Below are positions 1-8,873 of a DNA stretch of 64,000 nt, piece by piece. Position 1 is the first letter of the stretch, and every line of letters starts with the position of its first letter. This DNA is from JAPWJZ01 sp964575605 (GTDB lineage: Bacteria; Pseudomonadota; Alphaproteobacteria; Micavibrionales; UBA2020). Under the pieces are notes generated by a model. The model made no database searches. It was not told the DNA's origin and was given only the letters and a program-made list of their open reading frames with translations. The translations under genes were made by a program, and so were the position numbers. The stretch lies in the NCBI GenBank assembly GCA_964575605.1, contig CAZNRN010000019.1, forward strand, positions 1-64,000. The letters are read 5' to 3'.

Positions 1-12
1 GAGGAAGACCAT
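1..12 (-). other. possible first codons of a gene leaving the window
   Basis: On the minus strand an ATG at position 12 is preceded by GGGGAGGA about 8 bases upstream, which looks like a strong ribosome binding site. Only four codons (MVFL) fit before the window edge, so no product can be named. If real, it would be the next gene after the cation transporter. The reading rests only on the Shine-Dalgarno-like sequence. Confidence 0.2.
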
Positions 13-68
13 CGGCGGAATCCTCCCCTGCATCGCCGCCGCCGTCTTTGGCTGCAAGAGGACGTTTT

Positions 69-1016
69 TCAGCTCTTGATCGGGATGATGTTATCCAGCC
101 GGTGGTCGTCGATGCCGGCGGGTTCCTGGTGGATGAGGACTTCCGAGGTCGGGAAGGCTTCGTAAAGGATTTTTTCGATATCCTCGGTAATCACATGGGC
201 GCGGTTGAGCGACAGCGTGCCGTCGACCTCCATGTGGAATTCGATAAAGATGCGGTCGCCCGTGGTGCGGGTGCGCAGGTCATGCACGGCCACCACGTCC
301 TTGTGCGCCGTCACCAGCGCCATGATTTTGTCGCGGTCGGCGGGGCTGATTTCCTTGTCCATCAAAATATCGAAAGACTGGCGGGTGATTGAAAATGCGC
401 CCCAGAGCAGCGTCACGCCGATAATGCTCGCGAAGGCGGGGTCGATGTATTTCATCTTGGTGTAATAGCTCATGACCAGCGCCGCAAAGACGCTGAGGTT
501 CGCCAGCAGGTCGCCCTTGTAATGCAGGTAATCGGCCGAAATCGCGACGGATTGGGTTTTTTTGATGACGTAAATCTGGAAGCAGACCAGCGCCAGCGTC
601 AGGACAATCGACAAAATCATCACCGAAATGGCGATCGAAGGCTCGTGGATGGCGATAGGCGATACAAAACGGCGCGCGCATTCGAAGAGCAGGAAGATGG
701 CCGAGCCGAAAATGAACACGGCCTGCCCCAGCGCCGACAAAGCCTCCAGCTTGCCATGGCCGAAGCGGTGCTCCTCGTCGGCGGGGGTTGCCGCGTGGAT
801 GACGGAAAGCATGGTCAGCAGCGAGGCGAAGGCGTCAAACGACGAATCCATCAGCGACGACAAAAGGCTCACCGAATCCGTCATCAGGAAGGCCATGAAT
901 TTCACGGCGACCAATATCGTGGCGACGGATAGCGACGCGACCGCCGCCCATTTTTTCAGGCTGGTCGCGGGCGACCCGTCGGGAAACCCGTGAAGATGCG
1001 GGTTGGCGATGCTCAC
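69..1016 (-). CDS. cation diffusion facilitator family transporter (FieF-like)
   Basis: A 315-residue inner-membrane protein with the hydrophobic pattern of CDF exporters, which swap divalent cations such as zinc or iron for protons. D57 and D61 in the segment MDSSF-D, together with H165 and D169 in HYKGD, match the four ligands of the transport site in E. coli FieF (D45, D49, H153, D157). The motif FGHGKLEALSAL follows the second transmembrane region, as in the family, and a cytoplasmic domain closes the protein (about 220-300). The start overlaps the stop of the upstream SDR gene by four bases, so the two are probably co-translated. The transported metal cannot be read from sequence. Confidence 0.93.
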   Translation of the reverse strand: MSIANPHLHGFPDGSPATSLKKWAAVASLSVATILVAVKFMAFLMTDSVSLLSSLMDSSFDAFASLLTMLSVIHAATPADEEHRFGHGKLEALSALGQAVFIFGSAIFLLFECARRFVSPIAIHEPSIAISVMILSIVLTLALVCFQIYVIKKTQSVAISADYLHYKGDLLANLSVFAALVMSYYTKMKYIDPAFASIIGVTLLWGAFSITRQSFDILMDKEISPADRDKIMALVTAHKDVVAVHDLRTRTTGDRIFIEFHMEVDGTLSLNRAHVITEDIEKILYEAFPTSEVLIHQEPAGIDDHRLDNIIPIKS

Positions 1017-1726
1017 GCGGCTTTGACCACTTTGCCGCTGGTGCCGCAGTCGGGCAGCGCCAGTTCGATAAAGCGGCCCGTGATGGTGTCGGGCAGCGGC
1101 AGGGTTTTCGGGTCTTCCGCAGGGAAGGCCTCGGCGCGCATTTCGGTCCGCACCACGCCGGGGTCGACGATGTTTACTTTAAGCGGGCTGTAGGCGGTTT
1201 CGGCGGCATAGGCCGCGACCATTTCCTCGAGCGCGGCTTTCGATGCCGCATAGGCGCTCCAGAACGGGCTGGCCATATGGGCGGCGCCGGAGGTCACGAA
1301 AATCGCACGGCCGGCGTCGGAGCCGCGCAGCAGCGGGTCAAGCGCGCGGATAAGGTGGTAGTTGGCAAGGAAGTTCACGCGGAAGGTTTCTTCGTAAACC
1401 TTCGGGTCCGACATCGCAACGGGGCTAAGGCTGCCCAGCATCGCGGCATTACCCACTAAAATATCAAGGCGCTTGAAACGGTCGGCGATGGTGGGGCCGA
1501 TGGCCATGATTTTCTTGGTCTCGTTCAGGTCGAAGGGCAGCAGCGTCGCCTTGCCGCCCAAGGATTGGATGGCGTCGTCGGTTTCTTCCAGTGCGCCCTG
1601 CGTACGCGCCAGCAAAATTACATGCGCACCTTCGGCGGCGTAAGCTTTTGCAACGGCGGCACCGATGCCGCGGGAGGCCCCGGTCACCAGCGCGACGCGG
1701 CCATCCAGTCGTTTTGTCTTGGTCAT
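1013..1726 (-). CDS. SDR family NAD(P)-dependent oxidoreductase
   Basis: A 237-residue short-chain dehydrogenase/reductase. The cofactor motif TGASRGIG lies at residues 15-22, NAA (93-95) is the usual structural motif, and the catalytic pair is Y159 and K163 in YAASK, with S146 before it. The protein lacks a long C-terminal substrate loop, so the substrate is unknown. It overlaps its downstream neighbour by four bases (ATGA) and also overlaps the end of the upstream small membrane protein gene, placing it in a tight minus-strand operon from radA to the cation transporter. Closest in style to YciK-type dehydrogenases, but this is an impression only. Confidence 0.9.
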   Translation of the reverse strand: MTKTKRLDGRVALVTGASRGIGAAVAKAYAAEGAHVILLARTQGALEETDDAIQSLGGKATLLPFDLNETKKIMAIGPTIADRFKRLDILVGNAAMLGSLSPVAMSDPKVYEETFRVNFLANYHLIRALDPLLRGSDAGRAIFVTSGAAHMASPFWSAYAASKAALEEMVAAYAAETAYSPLKVNIVDPGVVRTEMRAEAFPAEDPKTLPLPDTITGRFIELALPDCGTSGKVVKAA

Positions 1727-2061
1727 AGGTCTGAAGCTCCGTTGCGGATTAGTTTTTCAAGGCGGGCGCGGTCTTCGCGCTTGTATCCCGCGCCGTCGTC
1801 GGCAGCGCCTGCGGCGGGCTCGATATTCGCGGCCTTGCGGCCCAGCAGCGCTTCGCCCTTCATCAGCGCGGCGTCGCGGGTGTTATAGGCGTCGACCACA
1901 TAGGGCAGCGAACGCACATTGGCGGGCAACTGCTGGCGGTCGATGGCAAGGAACGCGACAAAGGCCACGGCAAAAACGCCGCCCGCCATCAGGTAAAGGC
2001 GTTTTTTGTTTTTCGGGTGGGCGTGTTTCTTCGGCTCGGAATGCTTATGGGAGCGGCTCAT
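1723..2061 (-). CDS. small single-pass membrane protein
   Basis: A 112-residue protein of unknown function. A His/Lys-rich N-terminus (SHKHSEPKKHAHPKNKK) precedes one transmembrane helix (about residues 24-42), and the rest is a soluble, probably periplasmic tail. I chose the ATG at 2061 over the one at 2079 because AAGGAG sits seven bases before it. It overlaps the end of cvpA and the start of the SDR gene, so all are likely co-transcribed. The N-terminus is positively charged, which suggests it stays in the cytoplasm. No family recognised. Confidence 0.75.
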   Translation of the reverse strand: MSRSHKHSEPKKHAHPKNKKRLYLMAGGVFAVAFVAFLAIDRQQLPANVRSLPYVVDAYNTRDAALMKGEALLGRKAANIEPAAGAADDGAGYKREDRARLEKLIRNGASDL

Positions 2062-2821
2062 GCGGCACTCCTTTTTCATCGGCGCTCAGTTCCTGCTGCA
2101 ATTCCTGCTGCAGGGCGCTGTGGTTGGCCTCGACGCGGTCTTCGGGGCGTTCTTCAGTCTGCTTGCCGATATCCTCGGGGTTGATTTTCTTGCCCAGCTT
2201 CACGGCAATCTCGCCGCCGCGGTCGACGATCATGTCGTGCAGGCCGAAATGGTTGTCGGCAAAGGCCACGGCCTTGTCGAGCACCGGCACGGTCACGGAA
2301 TTCTTCGCCCAGGCGGGCATGCGTTCCTGCTCGACCATAAAAGAAACCGGCAGGTACAACAGGAAGACGACCAGGAAGCCGCGCGCAAGGCCGAAACCCG
2401 CGCCGCCCAGCTTGTCGAGGATGCCGAGGCCGGATTCGTTCACCGTGCGCGACAGGAAGAAGCCGATCAGGCTCATGACGAAATAGATGAACAGGAAGAC
2501 CGAGGCATAGGCCGCGACCTTGGCGACGATTTCCGGGCTGGCAATGCCCATGAAGAGGTTCGCCTTGGCGACGCTGGCGTCGGTGCCGTTGGCGGCGGCC
2601 TTGCTGACGGCGTTCGCCGCCTGCTCGCCCGTGACCTTGTCGACCTTTAACCATCTCTCGAAGGGCCCGATCATCAGCTGCCCGCCGAAGTAGGAAGCGG
2701 CAGAGGCGGAAAAGAGCGCCACGATGGTAAAGACCTCTTTGATAAGGCCGCGGAACCAGGCCATCACGGCCGAGAGCAGCAGCAGCACGGCGACGGTAAT
2801 GTCGAGCGCATCGGGTGTCAT
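2045..2821 (-). CDS. cvpA: CvpA family membrane protein
   Basis: A 258-residue protein whose first about 175 residues match the CvpA (colicin V production) family: an opening helix followed by AWFRGLIKEVF, then three further membrane helices, and the segment LGFAR-like GAGFGLARGFLVVF. The remaining about 80 residues form a charged, Gln/Glu-rich cytoplasmic tail. It follows radA with one base between stop and start. In many alphaproteobacteria the radA-cvpA pair precedes purF; here the following genes are different. The biochemical role of CvpA is still unsettled, with links to envelope stress and bile resistance in enterobacteria. Confidence 0.88.
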   Translation of the reverse strand: MTPDALDITVAVLLLLSAVMAWFRGLIKEVFTIVALFSASAASYFGGQLMIGPFERWLKVDKVTGEQAANAVSKAAANGTDASVAKANLFMGIASPEIVAKVAAYASVFLFIYFVMSLIGFFLSRTVNESGLGILDKLGGAGFGLARGFLVVFLLYLPVSFMVEQERMPAWAKNSVTVPVLDKAVAFADNHFGLHDMIVDRGGEIAVKLGKKINPEDIGKQTEERPEDRVEANHSALQQELQQELSADEKGVPHEPLP

Positions 2822-2822
2822 G

Positions 2823-4190
<1,368 letters not shown>

Positions 4191-4283
4191 AATATAAGGA
4201 ATAACCCAGATAGAGGGGGGGATGCAAACAACAGATTCATATTATGTTCTCGTCATTTGTGTGCAGGCGGGTAATATTGTTGT

Positions 4284-4312
4284 TTGACATAAAATAACGC
4301 CCGGTATATAAT
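4284..4312 (+). promoter_or_regulatory. consensus sigma70-type promoter
   Basis: TTGACA at 4284-4289 and TATAAT at 4307-4312 are separated by exactly 17 bases, a perfect match to the housekeeping consensus. It points to the small membrane protein gene starting at 4353, giving a leader of about 35 bases. It belongs to a group of promoters in this window that share TTGACAT. Confidence 0.8.
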
Positions 4313-4352
4313 TGCCTTAAGTCGAAAATCTGTCGCAAAGGGTGGGAAACAG

Positions 4353-4718
4353 ATGTCTGTTCGCGATGCATTCAACTGGGCTGCCGAAGCGCCCAAACGT
4401 CCCTTCACCCTGATGAACGAATTCAACCGTCTTGCCGGTAACAAGGAATACGGCGGCTTCAAGTTCGGCCGCGCCGCGCGCATCGTCGACCGCACGATCA
4501 TGGCGACCGGCCTGCTGACCGTTTTGGGCGGCGCATTCTTCCTCTCCGGCGGCGGGGCTTCCGTCGCGGGGGTTGCCCTGTCGATGGGTATCATCAAAAT
4601 CGGTGCAACCGCTGTGGCTGCGCTGACCGACGGAGCGGTCAAGGTCGGCCGTGCGATCGCCAACGCCAGCTCCAAAAAAGTGGGCGCCGGACCTTCCGGC
4701 CCGACGCCCTCACCTTAA
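4353..4718 (+). CDS. small membrane protein of unknown function
   Basis: A 121-residue protein with an amphipathic, basic N-terminal half and two hydrophobic stretches (about 50-66 and 70-90) containing many Gly and Ala, followed by a short Ser/Gly/Pro tail. No signal peptide or known domain is visible. A perfect TTGACA-17-TATAAT promoter lies 40 bases upstream, so expression is probably high and constitutive. The gene stands alone between the divergent radA operon and the convergent rplT. An antisense reading frame covers most of it, but it lacks any protein-like character and this strand has the promoter. Confidence 0.72.
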   Translation: MSVRDAFNWAAEAPKRPFTLMNEFNRLAGNKEYGGFKFGRAARIVDRTIMATGLLTVLGGAFFLSGGGASVAGVALSMGIIKIGATAVAALTDGAVKVGRAIANASSKKVGAGPSGPTPSP

Positions 4719-4736
4719 TCTCTTAGTTTTTAAAGC

Positions 4737-5108
4737 TTACGCTGCTTTCTTTTTCGGCAGCGCTGCTTTTGCCTGTTCGCACAGCTTGCCGAAACCGGCA
4801 GCATCGCGGATCGCGATGTCGGAGAGGACTTTGCGGTCAAGCGTGACGCCTGCGGTTTTGAGGCCGTGCATCAGCGTCGAATAGGTCAGGCCGTGCAGGC
4901 GCGCGCCTGCGTTGATGCGCTGGATCCACAGGCCGCGGAAATCGCGCTTCTTGTTGCGGCGGTCGCGGTAAGCGTAACGCAGCGCTTTCTCGAGGCGGCC
5001 GAGGGCCGAACGGAAGCATTTGCTGGAACGGCCGCGGTAGCCCTTCGCGAGTTTCAGGACTTTCTTGTGGCGGTTGATAGAGGCTGTGCCCCCTTTAACG
5101 CGTGCCAT
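4737..5108 (-). CDS. rplT: 50S ribosomal protein L20
   Basis: A 123-residue basic protein matching L20 throughout: an N-terminal MARVKGG, a long Lys/Arg-rich helical arm with AKGYRGRSSKCFRSA, and the globular C-terminal part with WIQRINAGAR and DRKVLSDIA. L20 binds 23S rRNA early in 50S assembly and in many bacteria represses its own operon. It follows rpmI with a one-base overlap of stop and start. infC, often upstream, is not present here. Confidence 0.98.
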   Translation of the reverse strand: MARVKGGTASINRHKKVLKLAKGYRGRSSKCFRSALGRLEKALRYAYRDRRNKKRDFRGLWIQRINAGARLHGLTYSTLMHGLKTAGVTLDRKVLSDIAIRDAAGFGKLCEQAKAALPKKKAA

Positions 5109-5365
5109 TATGCGGCCTCCTTCTTAGCTTTGCCGGTGTAGCGCTTTTTCTTGCGCGTGTACTTCAGCTGGTAGGGCATGAAGTTGTCGAGGATGATCTT
5201 GGCGTCTTCATCGCGAACGATGAGCGTCGAGCGTCCTTCCATTTTCATGCGGCTTGATTTGCTGGTGAGGCGGTGGCGTTTGTGCGCGGGGCGGGATTTC
5301 ACCTTGCCGCGGCGGGTCACGCGGAAGCGTTTAGACGCCCCCTTGTGCGTTTTCATCTTTGGCAT
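5108..5365 (-). CDS. rpmI: 50S ribosomal protein L35, with C-terminal extension
   Basis: An 85-residue L35 starting MPKMKTHKGASKRF and with the conserved HRLTSKSSRMK segment. The family is usually about 65 residues; alignment by eye puts the normal end near NFMPYQ (about residue 66), leaving a basic tail of about 19 residues (YTRKKKRYTGKAKK). The start is supported by AAAGGAAAA upstream. It is transcribed with rplT from a good promoter about 90 bases upstream. Confidence 0.95.
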   Translation of the reverse strand: MPKMKTHKGASKRFRVTRRGKVKSRPAHKRHRLTSKSSRMKMEGRSTLIVRDEDAKIILDNFMPYQLKYTRKKKRYTGKAKKEAA

Positions 5366-5379
5366 TTTGTTTTCCTTTC

Positions 5380-5402
5380 AAAAAATCCTGCTCTCGAGGC
5401 AG
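5380..5402 (-). terminator. possible attenuator hairpin in the rpmI leader
   Basis: On the minus strand CTGC/GCAG arms (5388-5402) with an internal self-complementary TCGA are followed by six T residues (5380-5385), only 15 bases before the rpmI start. The stem is short and weak. It could be a transcription attenuator for the L35-L20 operon, or chance. Confidence 0.3.
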
Positions 5403-5455
5403 CCAAGAAACGAGCCAGAGGACAGGTGCGGGGTTAACCGCTGTTATGGACAGAA

Positions 5456-5485
5456 TTTATATGCTTTCGGGGGGTTGGGAGTCAA
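5456..5485 (-). promoter_or_regulatory. promoter of rpmI-rplT
   Basis: On the minus strand TTGACT (5480-5485) and TATAAA (5456-5461) are 18 bases apart. This gives a leader of about 85 bases before the L35 start, consistent with a strong ribosomal-protein promoter. Confidence 0.65.
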
Positions 5486-5574
5486 GGAAGACGCCTAAAT
5501 TAACATAAACACCTGATTTTACCCTGTTTTTACGGCTATTTACCTTCAAAACCGCAGGCAGGACGTTGGAAAAC

Positions 5575-5604
5575 TTGAATTTTCGTGTCCGGATTCGATA
5601 GAAT
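5575..5604 (+). promoter_or_regulatory. promoter of the PilZ gene
   Basis: TTGAAT (5575-5580) and TAGAAT (5599-5604) are separated by 18 bases. Because the in-frame GTG at 5585 falls inside this promoter, the promoter supports the ATG at 5645 as the real start of the PilZ gene. Confidence 0.55.
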
Positions 5605-5644
5605 CAACATTGGGGATAAGTTCAAAACCGGGGGAAATGAACAC

Positions 5645-6034
5645 ATGATCAACCGCATTCTTGAAGTCATCGGCCTGCGCACCAGCAACGATATCGGTAC
5701 GCGCCGCAAGCACATCCGCCACGAAGGCGTGAAGGCGGAGGTCGAGGTCGGCAACAAGGCCTATGGCGTAAGGGACTGGAGCCTGGGCGGCGTCTCTTTT
5801 GAATCAAGCCCCTATACCGATATCGCAGTTGGCGACAAGGTGCAGTTCACCATCAAGTTCAAGCTGGCCCATGAAATCGTCAGCATCCGGCAGGTGGGCC
5901 GCGTGGTCAGGGCCGCCAAGCGCGGCATGGCGGCGGAATTCCTGCCGCTGTCGCCGGAGGCGCGCCGCAAGTTCGAGCGCGTGCTGGACGGGCTGCATGC
6001 CCAGCGCTTCCTGGAAAGCCAGGTCATTGCCTAA
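5645..6034 (+). CDS. PilZ domain-containing protein
   Basis: A 129-residue single-domain PilZ protein, a probable cyclic-di-GMP receptor. The binding signature is complete: R21-x3-R25 (in RRKHIR) and D44-x-S46-x-x-G49 (DWSLGG), followed by the beta-barrel strands and a C-terminal helix. The ATG at 5645 is preceded by GGGGGA nine bases upstream; a longer frame from a GTG at 5585 would begin within the likely promoter. No partner domain is attached, so the output (motility, surface polysaccharide) cannot be told. It stands alone, divergent from rpmI. Confidence 0.88.
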   Translation: MINRILEVIGLRTSNDIGTRRKHIRHEGVKAEVEVGNKAYGVRDWSLGGVSFESSPYTDIAVGDKVQFTIKFKLAHEIVSIRQVGRVVRAAKRGMAAEFLPLSPEARRKFERVLDGLHAQRFLESQVIA

Positions 6035-6088
6035 AAGGCTTTAAACCGCTATAAAATAGCGTCGATTTAATAACCAAAAGGGGGATCG

Positions 6089-6412
6089 ATGGGTCCGCTT
6101 GTCGCTCTGCTCATCTGTATTGGCGTCTTTGTCGCCTGGGCCTATTTCAGCTTCCAGCCCGAATGGGCGAACAAACGCGCGCTGTCCATCTTCAACTGGT
6201 CGGTGGTCGCCGCCTGCGTGATGGTTTCCGCCGCCGCCGCCTTCAACGTGAAGGTGATTTTCGGCCAGGAAGCTTTTGCAAAATACCGTATGCCGCTGGT
6301 CGCAGTCGCGGGCCTTGGCATCGAGATCGTTTTTCTGACGGTCATGTTCTTGCTGCGTAACTTCTGGATCTTCAAGCCGCCGCGCAGGCCGGGCGGCGGG
6401 GGCTGGATGTAA
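6089..6412 (+). CDS. three-helix inner-membrane protein
   Basis: A 107-residue hydrophobic protein with three probable transmembrane helices (about 2-22, 35-53 and 70-92) and a Pro/Gly-rich basic C-terminus (KPPRRPGGGGWM). GGGGGA lies just before the start. It overlaps the pyrE start by one base, so it is probably translated together with pyrE. I do not recognise the family. Confidence 0.75.
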   Translation: MGPLVALLICIGVFVAWAYFSFQPEWANKRALSIFNWSVVAACVMVSAAAAFNVKVIFGQEAFAKYRMPLVAVAGLGIEIVFLTVMFLLRNFWIFKPPRRPGGGGWM

Positions 6413-7101
6413 TGGGTTACGACGCCGCAAAAGCCGCCACGCGCACCGCACAGCTGCTGCTGGATATCGAGGCCGTGCATTTCAATGCGGACAAGCCCTT
6501 CATCTTTACCTCGGGCTGGGCGAGCCCCGTCTATATCGATTGCCGGAAGGTGATTTCATACCTGCAGCAACGCCGTGAAATCACCAATATGGGCTGCGAG
6601 CTGCTTTCTTCCAGCTGCGACATGTCGAAGGTCGATTATATCGCGGGCGGCGAAACGGCGGGCATTTCCTATGCCGCCTGGATGTCCGAAGAACTCGACA
6701 AACCTATGCTCTACGTGCGCAAGAAGCCCAAGGGCTTCGGCCGCGGCGCGCAGATCGAGGGCAATATGCCAGAGGGCGCCCGCGTCCTGCTGGTCGAAGA
6801 CCTTGCGACCGACGGCGCGTCGAAAGTCGCCTTCGCCAATGCCTTGCGCGACGGCGGTGCTGTCGTTACTGATGTTTTCTCGGTCTTCTTCTACGGCATT
6901 TACAAGGAAAGCCCGAAAATCTTCGCCGATGCGGGGCTGAAACTGCATCATCTGGCCGCATGGAAAGACGTGCTGGCCGAGGCTAAAGCGCGCAAGCTCT
7001 ACGCGCCGGAAGTGTTCGTCGAAGTCGAAAAGTTCCTGGCCGCGCCCGCCGAATGGTCGCGCGACCATGGCGGCGCTTTCGAGCGCAAGGCTTCGGCCTA
7101 A
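6412..7101 (+). CDS. pyrE: orotate phosphoribosyltransferase
   Basis: A 229-residue enzyme that makes orotidine 5'-monophosphate from orotate and PRPP in pyrimidine synthesis. The segments FTSGWASPVYIDCRK (substrate loop), AGGETAGISYA, and the PRPP-binding LLVEDLATDGASK, with the acidic pair E-D, are typical of the alphaproteobacterial branch. The product is the substrate of PyrF, encoded 30 kb further on. The gene overlaps the preceding membrane protein gene by one base and converges on the site-2 protease gene, six bases away. Confidence 0.95.
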   Translation: MGYDAAKAATRTAQLLLDIEAVHFNADKPFIFTSGWASPVYIDCRKVISYLQQRREITNMGCELLSSSCDMSKVDYIAGGETAGISYAAWMSEELDKPMLYVRKKPKGFGRGAQIEGNMPEGARVLLVEDLATDGASKVAFANALRDGGAVVTDVFSVFFYGIYKESPKIFADAGLKLHHLAAWKDVLAEAKARKLYAPEVFVEVEKFLAAPAEWSRDHGGAFERKASA

Positions 7102-7107
7102 ATCCCG

Positions 7108-8259
7108 TTACTTGCTGTTTGCCAGCGGCTTGTTGTAGTCGATGCGGCGCGTAATCGACAAATAGGCCGCAAGGTCGCGCAGCGCCACTGTGCCTAAAAA
7201 CTTCCCGTCCTGCGCCACCAGCAGCTGTTCCTTGCGCAGGCGCTGCAGCATGTCGAGCGCGACGGCGGCGTTCAGGTCGGGCGAAACCGTATTGTTCGCG
7301 TCAATTTCCTCCATCACGCTGCCGACATGCAGCCAGTGCCATTTGTCGCGCGGCAGCGCCAGTATCGCCTGAAGCGTGATAACGCCGACCAGCTTGTCCT
7401 TGTCCACCACCGGGAAAATGCGCTGGTAATGCTGCGCCACGTATTTTTCGACCAGTTCCGTCAAAATGATGTCGGGCGAGACGGAGACGATCTGGTCGTG
7501 CATGAAGCGTGCGACCACTTCCGCACCCAGCAGCGAACGGTTTTCGGTCTGGCGCACGGCATAGGCACCGGCGGCATGCACGAAGTAGCCGATCAGGCCC
7601 CACCACATGCCGGCCGTCAGGTCGTTCCACCAGACGATTTTATAGCAGGCATAGGCCAGCAGGCCGTAGGCAAAGGCAGCGCCGAGGCTGTTGGCGATGC
7701 GGGTCGCCAGCACAAGGTTGTTTTTGCGCGACCAGATGATGGCGCGCAGCGCGCGGCCACCGTCGAGCGGGAAGGCCGGCACCATGTTGAAGGCCGCGAT
7801 CATCAGGTTCAGCGCGCCAAGGTAGCTGAGCACATGGTTGAGCGCCGCAGGCGGGAAGTAAATCTGGTAGAGCTGGTTGGCGGCCAGGAAGAAGACACCC
7901 AGCAGTCCGCTCATGATAGGCCCCGCGAGGGCCATCAGGAATTCGCCCTTGGGGTGGCTGGGGTCGCCGCGCATTTCGGCGACGCCGCCGAAGATAAACA
8001 GCGTGATGCTTTCAATCGGCATGTGGTAATGCTCGGCGATGACGCCGTGGGCGACTTCGTGCGCGAGGATGGAAATAAACAGCCCGATGACGCAGGCAAA
8101 GCCCATGGCAAGGTAGACGGTGGGCGTTGCCCCCGGCAGCATGCCCGGAAAAAGCTTGGTCGCCAGCGTCCACATCATCAGCACCGACAGGAACAGCCAG
8201 CTGGCATCCGCCTTGATGGGGAAGTTAAAGAACCGGAACAGGGTAACGCGCCTGAACAA
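7108..8259 (-). CDS. site-2 protease family (M50) metalloprotease with CBS domains
   Basis: A 383-residue intramembrane zinc protease of the SpoIVFB-like M50 group that carries a CBS pair. The zinc motif HEVAH is at H67-E68-H71 in the second hydrophobic segment, and the third ligand is D166 in NMVPAFPLDGGRA. Six hydrophobic segments fill the first about 230 residues; two CBS repeats (about 245-370), which usually bind adenosyl ligands, form the cytoplasmic tail. The substrate is unknown, and no obvious anti-sigma factor is nearby. Convergent with pyrE. Confidence 0.92.
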   Translation of the reverse strand: MFRRVTLFRFFNFPIKADASWLFLSVLMMWTLATKLFPGMLPGATPTVYLAMGFACVIGLFISILAHEVAHGVIAEHYHMPIESITLFIFGGVAEMRGDPSHPKGEFLMALAGPIMSGLLGVFFLAANQLYQIYFPPAALNHVLSYLGALNLMIAAFNMVPAFPLDGGRALRAIIWSRKNNLVLATRIANSLGAAFAYGLLAYACYKIVWWNDLTAGMWWGLIGYFVHAAGAYAVRQTENRSLLGAEVVARFMHDQIVSVSPDIILTELVEKYVAQHYQRIFPVVDKDKLVGVITLQAILALPRDKWHWLHVGSVMEEIDANNTVSPDLNAAVALDMLQRLRKEQLLVAQDGKFLGTVALRDLAAYLSITRRIDYNKPLANSK

Positions 8260-8351
8260 AGGTAAGTTCCTTTTGACGTAAAATAAATCCGGGGGGTTTG
8301 CCTCCCGTCCGGCTTTACATTAAGATATAGCGTATCACGGAAAAACAAGTC

Positions 8352-8870
8352 ATGGCTTTCAACCGCATTCCATCGATTTTTGCCGCTTTTGTGTCCTGCC
8401 TGCTGCTGTCGGGCTGCGTGACGCTGGGCAATATGTCATGGCCGGGGCAGGGGCAGCAGTTCCATCCGCTCGATAGCGAGGTCGCGTCGATGGCGGCACC
8501 TGTGGGTGCCGGCCCCCGCCTTGTCTGCCGCACCGGCCGCGGCACGGCGCTGTTCGGCAAAGCCTGGGCGCCTTTTGCCGAAACCACTTTCACAATCCCC
8601 GCCGGCAGCCGTGTGAATATCCCGCTCGCCCGCTATAATGGCAACGGCACGACGACGATGCAGGGGCTGTTCGACAAGGATGGCCAGAAGATTATTTTCT
8701 GCCCCGTGGTGCAGGGCCCGCCTGACGCGCGCATCGCCTGCACCAGCCTCTATGCGCTGGACGACGATTTGCAGGCGGGGTTGAAGCGCACGTTCGATGT
8801 GCCCGAACTGGTGCGGGGCGCGGCGATTACCTGCGCCTTCGCGGCAGAAAACCTCAAAGACCTCGACTAG
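8352..8870 (+). CDS. putative lipoprotein of unknown function
   Basis: A 172-residue protein with a lipoprotein signal: a hydrophobic stretch (about 9-20) ending in LLSGC, which puts the modified cysteine at C22. The mature part has several cysteines (such as LVCRTG, FCPV, IACTS, ITCAF) that could form disulfides in the periplasm. No clear Shine-Dalgarno was seen directly before the ATG. It converges on the large repeat protein gene, with stops three bases apart. Family not recognised. Confidence 0.72.
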   Translation: MAFNRIPSIFAAFVSCLLLSGCVTLGNMSWPGQGQQFHPLDSEVASMAAPVGAGPRLVCRTGRGTALFGKAWAPFAETTFTIPAGSRVNIPLARYNGNGTTTMQGLFDKDGQKIIFCPVVQGPPDARIACTSLYALDDDLQAGLKRTFDVPELVRGAAITCAFAAENLKDLD

Positions 8871-8873
8871 AGA

